Source of the DNA: Lutraria lutraria
Lineage: Eukaryota > Mollusca > Bivalvia > Venerida > Mactridae
Reading direction: 5' to 3'
Assembly (NCBI GenBank): GCA_964023205.1
Contig: OZ026835.1
Span: 9,754,414 to 9,818,413, forward strand
Length of the DNA stretch: 64,000 bases
Part shown: piece by piece, positions 25,377 through 37,559 of the stretch
Numbering within the stretch: the first letter of the stretch is position 1
How the letters are laid out: each line of letters starts with the position of its first letter
Translations under genes and position numbers: made by a program
Notes under the pieces: generated by a model
Database searches by the model: none
What the model saw: only the letters and a program-made list of their open reading frames with translations
Told to the model about the DNA's origin: nothing

Positions 25377-26695
25377 CAAAAAGATTTGACACAGAATGAA
25401 ATTAAGAGTGAACAAAATGATGAACAGAGTTGGTCAGCTGTGTTACAATATTTATGAATACAAGGTCATTTGGTAAATGTGGTATTGCACTACATCAAAA
25501 GATTCATTGAAAATGTCCTTGGTATTGTTGCTTCTTAACACCAAAATTACAAAATGTGACAAAAATCCTGCTTGCATATCATTAAATGTAAATATGCTCA
25601 GTCAGCTGAGGGTAAAATTAGAAGTTTGAAAAATACATTATTTTGCATACATAATATATATCATTGTATCAAAGGTAATATATAAAATGATCAAACTTAT
25701 GTGTTATATGGACTAAGCTGTTACTATGAAGATTGACAATATGATTATTTCTGAGTGCTTCAACGTAAATCCTCAGCCTTTTCAAATATAATTATTTTTA
25801 CACAGTTATTATTCTTTGTAAAATTTTACTCGCTTATTCTTCTAGGCAAGTTTTACATATTGATCATGATTACGTGCTGTTGTGCACATTCTCCGGCTTT
25901 TGCAATTTGGCCATTTTTTAGTCAAATTATTGCTCTTTGTTCAATTTTACCTTCTGAGTAAAACTCCTACATTTTTCATTGATTTCCTTCAATTTTAAAA
26001 GCTAACAGGACTGAGTTCTGGGGGACATTCATGTCTATGACACATTACTTGTTTTTTATTTTCATCACCTGAGATTTATGTAATGCCATGGAAATAAGCG
26101 TTGCAATAAGTTTGCATTTTCCAAGGTAAGACCAAACTCTGTCATAAGATTATCACATGATATGTGTTTTTTCCGTTGCGGTTTAATGTAGCACCAACAG
26201 CCGAGGCCATTTGACAACATTTCCAGCTTTAACGATGGAGGCTGACCCCACCTGTGTAGTACCACCAATCTTCTATAATCTTGCTGGACAATATCATCAC
26301 ATAAGAATTTGACTAGTGGGATGTGAAATCCTAGTGGTCAGAGCCTTGTGTTGACCATTCAGCGACCATAGCCACTGGACCATGAGGGCCACTTCATGAT
26401 ATGGAATATATTTGAGTGCAGTGTATGTTTCTTTTGATCGTTGGGCATTTATTTGGGGAATATGTGAAATGAGAGTATGAACAAAATCTCTGTCACATTT
26501 TAATGGGGTATGGCTCATTTAAATCCATATAGTTGTACCAAATTTAAATATTTATATTTGTGTGTCAATTGATCTATGTTTGAAATAGTTTTTTTTTTTC
26601 TAATCAATGTATATATTTTCTAATGATACTTATATATTGCGTAATGCTTTTGAATCTAATTCTTAATATAAAATAAATATATGATGAATAGAATT
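25377..26695 (+). other. Probable 3' UTR of the membrane-protein gene
   Basis: AT-rich and non-coding after the TGA. A canonical AATAAA at 26672-26677 would give a 1.3-kb 3' UTR; an ATTAAA near 25583 could serve a shorter one. A degenerate tRNA-like patch lies around 26320-26400. Confidence 0.5.
26672..26677 (+). terminator. Candidate polyadenylation signal AATAAA
   Basis: First clear AATAAA after the stop codon of the membrane-protein gene, in an AT-rich context followed by T-rich sequence. Use is inferred. Confidence 0.4.
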
Positions 26696-26734
26696 TATTT
26701 GTTTGTTCTTCTTTAATCAGAAACTCGAAATGTG

Positions 26735-26950
26735 ACCTGAGGACATTAATGCCCCTGCTGAGCACCAAGTCAGAAAAGGGGCCATAACTTCAGTGAATTT
26801 TTTTGGATTTTAATGGAAAGTATTTTATTATAATGCACATTCATGTAAAATTTGAAACCAATCCATGACAGTTGTCACTCAGAAACCAATTTTTTACGGA
26901 TGGACAGATAGGGTAACACTTTATGCTCTTATGGCGGGGGCGTAAAAATG
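26735..26950. repeat. Bivalve-type interspersed repeat ('GGGGCCATAACTTC ... GGCGGGGGCGTAAAA')
   Basis: Contains AAAAGGGGCCATAACTTCAG, GGATGGACAGATAGGGTAAC and ATGGCGGGGGCGTAAAAAT. I associate this combination with a repeat abundant in bivalve genomes (general knowledge, not a database match). A related end (GTGCCCCCACAACTTGG) is visible near 14860-14900. Confidence 0.5.
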
Positions 26951-27245
26951 GTCTTGGATATGTTTTATTAGAAACATTTTGACTGTTTCACTGTACATTG
27001 TATTTGAAATAAGTGTTTATATAGTGTTGTTACTGGACCAGTAATTACTTAAGCAACTTTATGGTACCTGAATCATAGACAAGAGGCGAATGTCTGAATT
27101 TAAAAACTATGTTGTTTTGTCAAAGAGGTCTAGCCCAGGTCCTTCTGGTCTACAGTCCCTATGTTTTGTGAATCCAGTAAACTTTACACAACATCATTTT
27201 GATCAACATTCCTGTGTACTTACGATGGTATCACTGTGGACACGA

Positions 27246-28030
27246 TCATATGTTATATATCACAATGTTGTTAGCAATATCATTATGATTGACAAACAAA
27301 GACAAATTCTGACTATTTGTGCATCTACTGATAAATAGTTTGCGTCCACTATGGTCTAAATAGACTGCATGTGGTCTTTCAACATTCTTAAGTATCATGT
27401 TACTTATCGTACCATCCACAGATATTGTATACACACTCTCCTGACCATTATGAGTTGCAAGTAAACTTCCATCTGCTAAAACGGCAAGTCCTGTAGGAAT
27501 TACTAAGCCTCCAAACCTCCCAGTAGCATCACCAAGCCAGTCCAACATGATACCTTCATAAGACCCACCGTCTAGAACAAAAATGGAATAACTATTTGCT
27601 TAAATATATCCTGGTTTAGTGAAAATGTTGTAACCAATTCTATTCCTTTTCACGTTTTGGTTCAAGCATCTGTTCAAGTTTCCCGGGGTTCTGAAAGGTT
27701 ACAATGAGCTTATCGTCATGAAAGCAAATACCATAACAGTCGCCAAACGTTTTTATTGTATGGTACAGTCAAAGTTTATGGTCGTATGAAACTGTTATGA
27801 ATTGTATTTGTTGAATACCAGGCATTGTCACCTCCACTTATGAGTTTGATGTTGCTGTAAGATCCAAAGGTCCAAGATCGTTTGGTTGGTATTTACCAAC
27901 AAAGGACAGTTGTGATACATTATTTAACACATTTACTGTTGACGTGAACAAGTTCAATTGAGTTGCTTCCCATGTCAGCCAGAACAAGTAAATTGTCATA
28001 GCCGAGATGAAGCAATCATGCACTGATACT
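27246..28030 (-). pseudogene. Broken NHL-repeat beta-propeller fragment
   Basis: Two minus-strand pieces resemble NHL-repeat blades of TRIM/brat-type proteins. The upstream piece (about 28005-27832) reads LLHLGYDNLLVLADMGSNSI, but a stop follows after about a dozen further residues. The continuation (NNVSQLSFVGKYQPNDLGPL) is in another frame. The downstream piece (27571 to about 27330) reads GGLVIPTGLAVLADGSLLAT, then VYTISVDGTI, RPHAVYLDHSGRKLFIS. An AG acceptor (TTTTTGTTCTAG) before 27571 and a candidate GTGACA donor after 27832 would join them as SGDGGSYEG. No RING, B-box or start exon is seen. A decayed or partial copy is likeliest; an assembly indel in a real gene cannot be ruled out. 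Confidence 0.65.
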
Positions 28031-28265
28031 GATTTCCTCTTAATTCGCGCCAAATGAAAATATACTGGCTTCCCGTGGTACCCAAAGTACCACTGTTTTG
28101 AGGCGTTTGGCAGGAATGTTTATACAGAAAACTACAGAATACATAAAGGTGCTTTCCGCACTACCCATTTGTGATGTCAACTGTCACGTGGATTGTTAAC
28201 ACTGATTTTGAAAGTGATCTGATGATGAACGGCCCATTCGACAGCAATGTCAAGTCAGAGCCGCC

Positions 28266-28298
28266 CAGAGAGAGAGAGAGAGAGCGAGAGCGAGAGCG
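28266..28298. repeat. (GA)n microsatellite
   Basis: About 33 bases of AG dinucleotides interrupted by CG near the right side. Confidence 0.8.
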
Positions 28299-28737
28299 GA
28301 GATAAGATACCAGTCATTTATATTCCTACTCTTTTCGAATAGTTTTCCTAGTTCTTAATCATACCTGGTGTAAAGCACCCATACACGTCTTGCCCTTTTT
28401 CCTGTAATTTACTAGACACAACACAGAATATGTACTTGGCTCGGTAGTTCGGATTGGGGACACTGAAAAGCGTACCTTTGAAATTTGATAGGCAGAGCCG
28501 AGAATCAAACACACGACCTTTCGTTTGGTAGTCCAGCGCGTTACCAAGATACCTCATATCACCCCTGTAAGTGTTTCTTATGGTGGCTGTACATAACCAC
28601 AGGAAGTGCAAATGTTCTCATATAGATTGTATTAATATAAATATATGGAATGATATTTTGGTGAAAATTACACATTGCCTGCTTACTGTTACAATTTACT
28701 CATTGACATTGCTATTGTGCTTTACTGGTATAGTCAG

Positions 28738-29049
28738 AAGGGGTTTGTCACCGGAAAAAAAAAATTTGTGTAAAATTTGACCATTTTTCGAGTGAAAAAT
28801 CTTCAATAGCGAGTTTAGGATATCTTTAAAGGTAGTAAAATTATGCATTTTCTGTTAGCGTGTTGAGTGTTGAGTTGCCCATACGTTGCACTATATATGA
28901 GTTAAATATTTTGTACTGCGTTGCAATAACATGGAAGTTTATAACACGCGTTGAAAAATTCGAATTGTCGAAGTTCTGTCCCTTCTATATATATATGGGT
29001 TACATGGAAAAAAATTGTTTTGATTTTTTTTTTTCGTGACAAACCCCTT
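28738..29049. mobile_element. 312-bp inverted-repeat element with 12-bp target duplication
   Basis: The ends AAGGGGTTTGTCAC (28738-28751) and GTGACAAACCCCTT (29036-29049) are perfect inverted repeats, each followed inward by an A- or T-rich run. TGGTATAGTCAG occurs directly outside both (28726-28737 and 29050-29061). A 12-bp duplication is longer than most cut-and-paste elements make; Mutator-like elements come closest. There is no coding capacity. Confidence 0.8.
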
Positions 29050-29461
29050 TGGTATAGTCAGTATGCATGGTGGCACCTTCATCATGATTGTTGACAATGA
29101 TAGCATGCTTGCCGGAAGTTTCAACTTGTATGCTGTTTAGCCCCTGATGTAATTTCTTTTGGATGAATGTAGCGTAATATTTCAACATCATTTAGTTTTG
29201 CTACTCATGTTGCATTTCTACCCATCTTTGCATTTAGTATAAATATTTTTCAGTTCTATCCATGAATGTATTTGCTATTATATATTTTTAATCAGCATTG
29301 TATTTGCTATTACAAATGTGTATAGTGCTATCCATCATTGCATTATTATATTGCTATTTTAATTTTATCCATCAATGTATTTGCTATTATAAAATTCTAT
29401 CCATCAATGTATTTGCTATACATGCTATAGTATACTTTTCTTAGTTGTTACTGCTCAGTTA

Positions 29462-29655
29462 GGATAATTGTAGAGTGACGCAGTGGTTGAGTCCACTTTT
29501 ACGATGTAAAACCGTTGTCTAATTAGTAGACATGTAAACTGACTATATGATTTACAATTCTCGATAAGTACACCAACTGTCGGCGTAGCGCAGTTGGTAA
29601 CGGTGTTGGCTGTTGATACATTTGTTCTGAAAATAACAGTGTGAGACCGCGATAG
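29462..29655. repeat. tRNA-like repeat fragments
   Basis: Two A-box-like stretches occur (GACGCAGTGGTTGAGTCC near 29476; GGCGTAGCGCAGTTGGTAAC near 29582). The second is followed by a weak B-box-like GTGTGAGACCGCG. Probably SINE remnants. Confidence 0.35.
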
Positions 29656-30105
29656 TAATTTTTCGCAAATTATTTTCTATTTCTATATATATATTTTTTA
29701 AAACTTCATCAGTTTGGGTTTTTTGTTTTTAAGTATTATAATAGATTTGGTGTTTATATTATTATCATTTTTATCGTTGGGCATATCTTTTTTTGAATAT
29801 CGTTTTACCTGTAATAAACATGATGAAGAATATTATCTGGTAATATTATCACGATTGGTTCGCTATTAAAAGTCGATCTATTTTCAGTCATATTTAGTAA
29901 GTTGGCCTTCAAATAAGTTGACACGAAATACTTGTGTACGGTACTAATACTTCAAGTATTTGTGCACTACATACTTCCCGTTACACAAGACAATAATGCA
30001 TTATTTTTCTTCACAGTTTACAACTAAAATATTATAAAAAATCTGCCTATGTATGGCAATTCATTTGCATCTGAGTTAAAGTTGAAAAAGAAAACGAAAA
30101 AAAAG

Positions 30106-30188
30106 AGACAGCTGATGAGGTTCGAACTCGTGATAAAACTTTCGCTCCAGAGCAATTCGAAATGCTTTACCAACTGCGCCAACCAGAC
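30106..30188 (-). repeat. tRNA-like SINE head
   Basis: On the minus strand: A box TTGGCGCAGTTGGTAAAGC and B box CGAGTTCGAACCTC, spaced as in a tRNA with a long middle. There is no convincing acceptor stem, so this is a repeat and not a tRNA gene. Confidence 0.45.
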
Positions 30189-30371
30189 ATCTACAATTTT
30201 AATGCTAAACTATAATACTATATTCATTTCTTATAAACCCATTTTACCCGTTCAGACAATGGTTGTAAACTTTTGTGTACACATAAAATGAAACGTCACT
30301 ATCACATTATCCTAACTGGACAGTACATTGTGATTTGGTCGAATTTTATGTGTATAGGATAGATCACGAGT

Positions 30372-30433
30372 AACTGTTGTCTATGAAATTTAGAGACAAG
30401 CGCAGCGAGCCGTAAATTTCATAGTCAACAGTT
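30372..30433. repeat. 21-bp stem hairpin with 20-base loop
   Basis: 30372-30392 (AACTGTTGTCTATGAAATTT...) pairs with 30413-30433 at 20 of 21 positions. The loop 30393-30412 contains AAGCGCAGCGAGC. It is probably the centre of a foldback repeat; imperfect direct copies of a phrase like GTACTGTGATTGGTC lie on each side. Confidence 0.7.
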
Positions 30434-31689
30434 TTGAGAGATCTATCTGACTTAGACCACAGGTAATACTGAATGTTTTTACAACGGTTAACTGTGATCT
30501 ACGTGTTTTAGAAAACACTTTCTGTACTGTGATTGGTCAGTTCGAGTCAACTGTGGTCTAAGTTCGGTGTTAGTATTGCACCTAAATACAGGTCAGTCAG
30601 TGCAGTAGATATCAACACAGGATGGCGACCACCGAGTCACGGACTGCACGTGCAAAACAAGAAAATCGAATCTCTCGGCTTAACGCTTGGCTTATTATCG
30701 ATAAAACCAAGGTTAACACATCCAACACAGGCATGTACATTATTTGTTAGTTATTTTGGTAAATAATAGATTTATATGAAATATTAAAAAAGAGGATTCC
30801 GTCTCATTTTGCCTCAGTGTATTTTCTTATAAATGTCGTAGTTCAGTCCAGCGTTGCATTAAAATTGTGTTACTTAATGCCAACGGTTCAGTTTTATTGA
30901 CATGATGCCATTATGTCTTATTTAGTATTAATTTTTTAATTACTTGTTAAATCTTTCTTTCAGAAAGTGGCAGAACATATACAACGATGTACTTGGTGGA
31001 ATAGTGATTTGAATATGGCATTAGTTGATAAAACCACGACCTGAGAATACTAGGCATGTAAGTGAATACTTTTGATTTCAAAGTCAGCACCATATGTGAT
31101 ACGAATTCTCTCGATCTATCGTATAACTATACATTTGTTGTCCAATGAGATACTGAACTTACTCTTATCACAAAGAAACCAGGTTTACTTAAACAATGAC
31201 ATTTAAAACTTTGATATAATAACATTGTTTTATAGTTTTCATAGCAACAGTTCATATGGTACCTCATTCGTAGTTTGACCTGGTTGAAATTTTAAAGTAC
31301 AATGTAAGTATGATTAGTGCTAACACGTAACACGTCTGTCGAAAAAGCAACCTTTTTATTTCCCAAGAACTGCCTTTGTTCACAGATTTGACGACATGGT
31401 GATCACTGTGATATTTGTGGTGTCTAGTTTTCTCAATCTTTATCAGCTGTGAACTTAAATAAAATATAATTCATTGGTGAGCTGGAATAACAAATTTATA
31501 AGAAAGTTACTATATTTGATACAAATCTGACCTCAACCACTGTCCCTGTGTCAATTGATATGTGAGTACAAAACCTTTGATAAATGTACATAAATTGTAT
31601 TTATTAAGAAAGTGTTGTATTTATTAAGAAAGTGTAACTACAGTGTGTGTTATTTAAACATTATTATAATTATCATATATGTATGTTAG

Positions 31690-32940
31690 ACAGTCGACCA
31701 TCGTTATAATGACATTTCTCAAATCGACATTTTGCTCAATATGACAAAATTTAAATGTTTCGATTTTTACCCATCTGTATTTCAAATAAAAACCTTTTTT
31801 ATTTACATTTTTATATCCATAACGTTACGATAATAGTGTCCCTAGGTCATTTACCATTCTACATGCATTTTAAAAAAATATATAGACAAAAGTATCAACC
31901 ACGTCCCCAGCCAGATAAGGGATTTTTGAAGAAATGACCATAAATTCTTAAATGCCTTATACAATTCTGTGATCAGTGATATATAATGTTTTAAATAACG
32001 TGATCGCCTAATCAAATAAACAATAGTGGCTTACATTATCATTCAATGGACGGAATTAATCAGGAAAATCAAGTTACCGGACAGATTTGTGAGTACATAA
32101 ACCATCGATAAATAACCATAAATTGCAGTTATAAACTTTACTGAAAGCAATTGTTATTTTGTTTGTTAAAGTAACTAACTGTATTTTGTGCTATTTATAC
32201 AAGGCCGTGCCAAATTGGATCTATGTTTAGCGCCCTCTGGTGGATGGGCTTCTTCTGCCTTGTTCGAAAGAAATGTATGAACAAATCTGAAGGTCGTTCG
32301 TAACGACGTTACAATAACACAGCCACCGTCTGTTCATAACCTATAATAATAGAACAATGATATCTGTGTCCAAAACGTAGTGAAATGAAATATACAAAAA
32401 TCAAACTTTACGAACTGTAGAAATCAACTGCGCTCTGCGGAAAGGCGGCAAATTTCGCATTTGCATCGGCTTATTACTTTTAGGGACAGTTTTGACCAAC
32501 CAAAATGCAGAAAGCGCCCTCTAACATATAAATTCAAAATTTCATTTTCTAAATATAGGTGGTGCTTGTCTTTTATGACCCTAAAACTTTGACAAGAACC
32601 TGACCTATGTAAAAATAACAAACGCCGTACAGACAGGCTGACATATTTGGCCATCAAAAATAGTTAACCAATAATTAGAACCAGCACAAACATTCAGAGT
32701 CTGTAACACCGGCCCTCAATGAACCTTTTACATAAGTTCATTCATATTTTTTATGGGAAGACGAAGTATATAATACTCATTTCATAACAATAATATTATA
32801 AACATTCATTACTTCCAGACAGTTGAGACATATTAATCTACACTAAAAAAGGGTAAACAAATAAAATCTACAGAAAATGATTCAAAATCTATTTGTTTAA
32901 CAAAAATAATTAAAAACAATATCACAAACGTATTTTCTAC
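31690..32940. other. Non-coding; one pogo-like transposon end
   Basis: CAGTCGACCATCGTTATAAT at 31691 closely resembles pogo/Tigger termini, but no matching right end was found. The rest has no supported gene. The phrase AGCGCCCTCT appears twice (near 32229 and 32512) in opposite-looking contexts of likely SINE origin. Confidence 0.35.
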
Positions 32941-32949
32941 TGAGGTCGT

Positions 32950-33275
32950 TGAGTATCATCAAAACACGCACATTTTTTAATGAATAGTTCAAGTTATATT
33001 TGCCCTCCTCTTGCTATTACGACTGCTTGACAACGTCTTCTAAAACTTAGCTCAGCCACTGTTTGAGATTAGCTGTTTCGGTCTGATGATCGACGATTGG
33101 TTCAAGTCGGATGGTCTAGCTGGCTACTCCATGCGTTCGATTCCCTCACGGTTTATGTACTCAGTGACCACCCAGGCACGGTATGGCCTGTTTTTATCTT
33201 CCATTAGCACGAAGTTCAGCCCAATTGCTCCAGCGTACAGTTTTACAAATTCGTCCAGTATCTAATGTGCACGTT
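32950..33275 (-). pseudogene. Decayed Tc1-like transposase, C-terminal part
   Basis: On the minus strand the frame reads KLYAGAIGLNFVLMEDKNRP, then VVTEYINREGIERME, a TAG where Trp is expected, then PARPSDLNQ and, in another frame, RRRCQAVVIARGG. These match the order of the Tc1/mariner DDE catalytic region (second Asp, NARPH-like loop, EWPARSPDLNPIEH-like motif, C-terminal RRRCQAVIxARGG). The catalytic Asp-Asn-Ala-Arg block is altered (EDKNRP), and stops and frameshifts show it is inactive. Confidence 0.75.
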
Positions 33276-33387
33276 AAATGATCGTTGTTAAAGCATTTAT
33301 ATATTAGATAGATTGTTCCACGGTCATATATTCGATAATCCACCGTGTATTGATTCAGCATGTAATTTTTATGTATTTATCATATTA

Positions 33388-33690
33388 GGAGGAAACAAAC
33401 ATAAGCCGCAAGAAACATTTGAAGAATTGAAAAATATTGTTGATAAAATGAATCAGTGCTCGTCACCAACATTATAGAACGTGGAAAATTCCCAAGTTGG
33501 ACTGGAATGGATCGTGCTAGCTTTAACAAGGTTAGGCGAACATTAAATGAGAAACTTAAGAAGTTCTTCGGAAGAGATTATGTAGATCTGGGTAAGAGGA
33601 TCAAATACCCGACTCATTATGACAAGGATATGGTTCATTCAGACGTAAATAGTCTTGTAAGACTAAAATATGTAATAAGATCTGACTTTT
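33388..33690 (+). pseudogene. Frameshifted SGNH-hydrolase-like fragment
   Basis: A first frame from 33388 reads GGNKHKPQETFEELKNIVDK then MNQ and meets TAG at 33475-33477. An overlapping frame continues from 33456 as VLVTNIIERGKFPSWTGMDR ... NEKLKKFFGRDYVDLGKRIK ... DKDMVHSDVNSLVRLK. The order (Gly-Asn-like block, helix, beta-strand VLVTN, long helix, terminal D-x-x-H in DMVH) resembles small SGNH/GDSL-fold hydrolase domains often carried by invertebrate transposons and multigene families. A frameshift near 33450 breaks it. The assignment rests on motif order only. Confidence 0.4.
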
Positions 33691-33911
33691 TATCAACTGT
33701 GTTATATGTGCTTCCTGAAATATTGTACATGTATATATATATTCAACATGAATTTGTTTGTCTATTTTGATACATGTTTTCCATCAAATGCTCAATTAAT
33801 TCATTTGTCTGTACAATGTAATTCAGTATGTTGTTACTATAGTAACTAGTACTTGTAATGTTTATGTTGCATGTTATATCATTTTTACCTTGTAATTGAA
33901 TAGTATGTATG

Positions 33912-34098
33912 TCACTCACTCACTCACTCACTCACTCACTCACTCACTCACTCACTCACTCACTCACTCACTCTCACTCACTCACTCACTCTCACTCACT
34001 CACTCACTCACTCACTCACTCACTCACTCACTCACTCACTCACTCACTCACTCACTCACTCACTCTCACTCACTCACTCACTCACTCACTCACTCACT
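33912..34098. repeat. (CACT)n microsatellite, about 187 bp
   Basis: Pure CACT repeats interrupted at three places by a CTCTCACT slip. The open frames it produces (Thr-His-Ser-Leu repeats) are artefacts. Confidence 0.95.
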
Positions 34099-36860
34099 TA
34101 AATGTACATATAATAATTGAATGAATGAAAGACGAATTATTATAACTTTGTGTTCGTTTCTCTATGAACTATATGAAACAAACTCTACCCTTATCTACTG
34201 GTTAGGACTAAAATAGTTCGCATCATACATTAAGCTATTTGTCATAAAATACAAATGTATCTTGGATTGGAAACGTACTGTATACTATACTAGTATGTTC
34301 TATTACAATATTCCAGCCACCCAGAAATGTGCTATACTTCCCGGACAGGTGCGCTTCACCTCATGTGAAGGAAAATCGAAATTTTGTCAAATGATCGCCG
34401 ATGTACAAATACAGCGAACTGACCACTAGGCCACGACCCCATACCCTTCAACAACGAACCGGAAAGTCTCCAAGTATACAGGATAATAGACATAGTGTTA
34501 TATTATTATAGAAGGGTATGGCCTGCCAATACCATTCGAACCAGGATCGCAGTCACGGCCTTTTGTAATACATTTTCAATTGTATTATACAACAAAAACA
34601 TTTTTGCAGATGCTTTATTAGCCTTTTTTTCTACCCTAAAGGTTGGTTCCCAAAACTAACCTCACACTAAACATAGATCCACTTTGTTACGCCCATAGTT
34701 CTATTGTTGTTATTAACACATATTGGTGTGATTGTTATTAGAATGGGAGAGAAATTCACTTTGTATTCTATCGTGTATCTAAAATTCTAAAATACTAAAA
34801 GTCTATGGAAAAACTTTTATATTAGCCAAGTTAAAGTAAACGTGTGTGAAAAATACTAAAATGTCTTTATGATTACAAATTGATATAATTATATTTTAGA
34901 AATACACAAAAATGTAAATAAGTAACTTCCTAAAAGTCATAAGGCTTAAAGCACGTGATACTATCAATGCATTTTTGCATGTTTTGTTTAAAATATTATT
35001 AAGTACTAACATTAGGGATGTACTCTTCATTTGTATTCAAACATTTGAGAGAATACGTGAAAACTATCTTATTGTGGAATATAGACAACTATTTTAGTGA
35101 ATACTAGTACATATGTAACTATTTATGTAACAACTACATGTGGCCCTCTTGAAAAAAAATAGTAAAAACAATCATTGAAAATTTAACAATTTGTAGACAT
35201 CTAATACACAAAAGATAAGTACATTGTATTAGAAATAATAATCGGATATAAAATTCTACCGAAACGAAATGTAAAATATAACCGGTTTTATGATTTATCT
35301 CTAAAAGGAATGAAACATCTATGGATGAATAAGAAAAGTAAAAGTTTAACTACACATGTTCTGTTCTGGGAGCATTGTCGCTGTCATGAAACAAAGTTGT
35401 AAGAAAACTTACCTCAAATTATCCGGATTTATAACTGGTGTTATAATACACTTAAGCAAACGTTTCCCTGTTGTTCGACAAACCCATCCCCTGTATACAT
35501 GTAGTTCATATACATTTGTTACGGTTAAATCATACGTCTTTTCAACTACAATGTATCTAACTTATACATGTACATGTATATGATTTAGATTTACACAACC
35601 AATACGCATATATTTACGTGATGATACTAACTTGATAGTACATGTATTCATATATGCCAACATGTTTATCCACACAACCTAACAAATACATATGCATTTT
35701 GCAAGCAATCTTTTTTTTAATTTATGATATCATATAGATCTGTTTCTTTTCTTTGTTGAACGATTCAGTATCAGAATTTACCAAATATTTCCTATTGATT
35801 TGGACGCAGTAATGGTAAACTTGCTTTAAGCTTCGAAATAAGTTTTTTTATTAAATAAGTTATTCTAGATTGTTAAGATTAACATCGTAATACACTATGG
35901 TAGAGCGCTGTTCGATTTGTTGGACACATTTTTCAGGTGTCGAAGTCAGTGGGTTAACAACTGGTGCAAAAGATCGAATTTCATTAAAACTCTTCAAATT
36001 AATGATGAATTTTGCACCAGATGTCTAATCTTGCATCAAGATATGCACCATGGTGCGGTGTCTTGATTATGTCCTTGAGGCAACAACATCTGGTGAAATA
36101 AGAGCGACAATCATATAGAGTTGTTTCCCTTTGACCGTATTTAGAATAGAATTTTGAGTTGTTTCCCTTTAACTGCAAAAAGTTTGTAGTGAGTGGGTTT
36201 TTTGAAAAGACTGACGAGAAATACTGATACGAAATGTTACGTACATACATATTTTCCATTAAAACATAATACACCATGGAGGATTCATTTTACAGAAAAA
36301 ATACGTTCGTTAATTTAATGTTGACCGACTGAATTAATTTAAATACGTATATTGCTTGGTGCTATTTTTCATTCCTAAAATGACAAGGGATATGGATGTT
36401 AATTAGAATATGAGCATTCAATATAGGAATAGAGCGTTCAATGAGACGAGGATGTTCATAAGGACAGATGCATTCATAAGGGAATATTCCGTGTATGTCA
36501 ATACAACAACATTATATACATATACTTGAATAATATACAACCATCGCTCCCACATTTTGTTCAAGGTCTATAACATGAACTAGACATCCATTATGATATC
36601 AAAGACGTGTTTTGTGCATAGATACGGTCAACTTTGATTTCGATTTTTAACTTAATATAGTTGTTCCGGGTTTTGATACAGTCGTTCATTTGCTTTCATC
36701 TATTGATGATATATATTCAGATTCTATGTCAAAGAAATATTGGTCTGAAAATGAGTGGTTGTTGTATCGAGGCGGTGTCAAACAATGTGCTGGTCTCTGG
36801 ATAAGGTTTTACTGTATTCAGGTTTGTCACATTCTGCAGATAACTGTCCACAGATACTGG
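34099..36860. other. Non-coding AT-rich stretch
   Basis: No supported gene. Two nearby copies of GAGTTGTTTCCCTTT (about 36118-36172) are a short direct repeat. A tRNA-like patch is possible around 34340-34440 but is too degraded to call. Confidence 0.4.
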
Positions 36861-36867
36861 TGGCCCA

Positions 36868-37121
36868 GAGTGTTTATTTGTTTGTTCGTTTGTTTGAGTT
36901 TTACTCTCATTTTCAACAGTTAGAGTCATATAAGGCGGACAGTTCATCTAACCAACGTTTCTGGGAAGAACCAGTTCTAGACTCATATCCTTCACATCCT
37001 ATAAGAAACTGCCTACTTTCTCACATAAAGAGACTTAGTCGGTAGCGGGGCTCGAACCCACGACCCTCTTGTCAGTGAGTGAAGTCAGCGACCTTTACCA
37101 CTCGACCAAGGAGGCGAGCCT
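36868..37121 (-). mobile_element. tRNA-derived SINE, second copy of the 23298 family
   Basis: On the minus strand: head GGTCGAGTGGTAAAGGTCGC (A box) and GTGGGTTCGAGCCCC (B box), the same body as 23298-23540 (GAGAAAGTAGGCAGTT, TAGATGAACTGTCCGCCT, TATGACTCTAACTGTTGAAA) and a tail of AAACAAACGAACAAACAAAT. No clear target duplication was found. Confidence 0.8.
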
Positions 37122-37202
37122 GTTCATAGAACTAGAAATCCTTTTCTGATTCACAATAAGCAGCTACGAATTCAGGGATTATTTTGACCTTCAATCATGG
37201 AC

Positions 37203-37222
37203 GGGGGGGGGGGGGGGGGGGT
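37203..37222. repeat. Poly-G run
   Basis: Twenty consecutive G, followed within 120 bases by a poly-C run near 37327. The length is likely to vary or be mis-assembled. Confidence 0.85.
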
Positions 37223-37559
37223 AATTGTAGATTTTGTCAGATAACCAAGGGGGTGGGGGAATAAGTAATAGCCCCGTTTAATTACCATTGCAGCCGAACT
37301 TATTGGTGTCGATAAACCCACCAAGCCCCCCCCCCCAGTTCATACGGCTCTGACCATCGCTCTTGCGAACAAATATACCGGGTATTGTGCAAATATTAGA
37401 CTGGTCGTCAATACATGTAATATTTGATAATGCTACAACTGTAACACTGAAATTACATCTGTTGATATTTAATTATACGATGATGAAGGAAAATTCTTCT
37501 TCCATTGTTCGCATTGATTTATATTTTCCCAGTTTTAGAAAATAAATATTATTATAGTA

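Noticed and set aside
33896..34124. Two open frames of Thr-His-Ser-Leu repeats
   Set aside because: They are translations of the CACT microsatellite, and both frames are open for that reason alone.
35999..36277. 92-codon minus-strand frame
   Set aside because: Includes a short repeated non-coding phrase (GAGTTGTTTCCCTTT); no protein similarity recognised.
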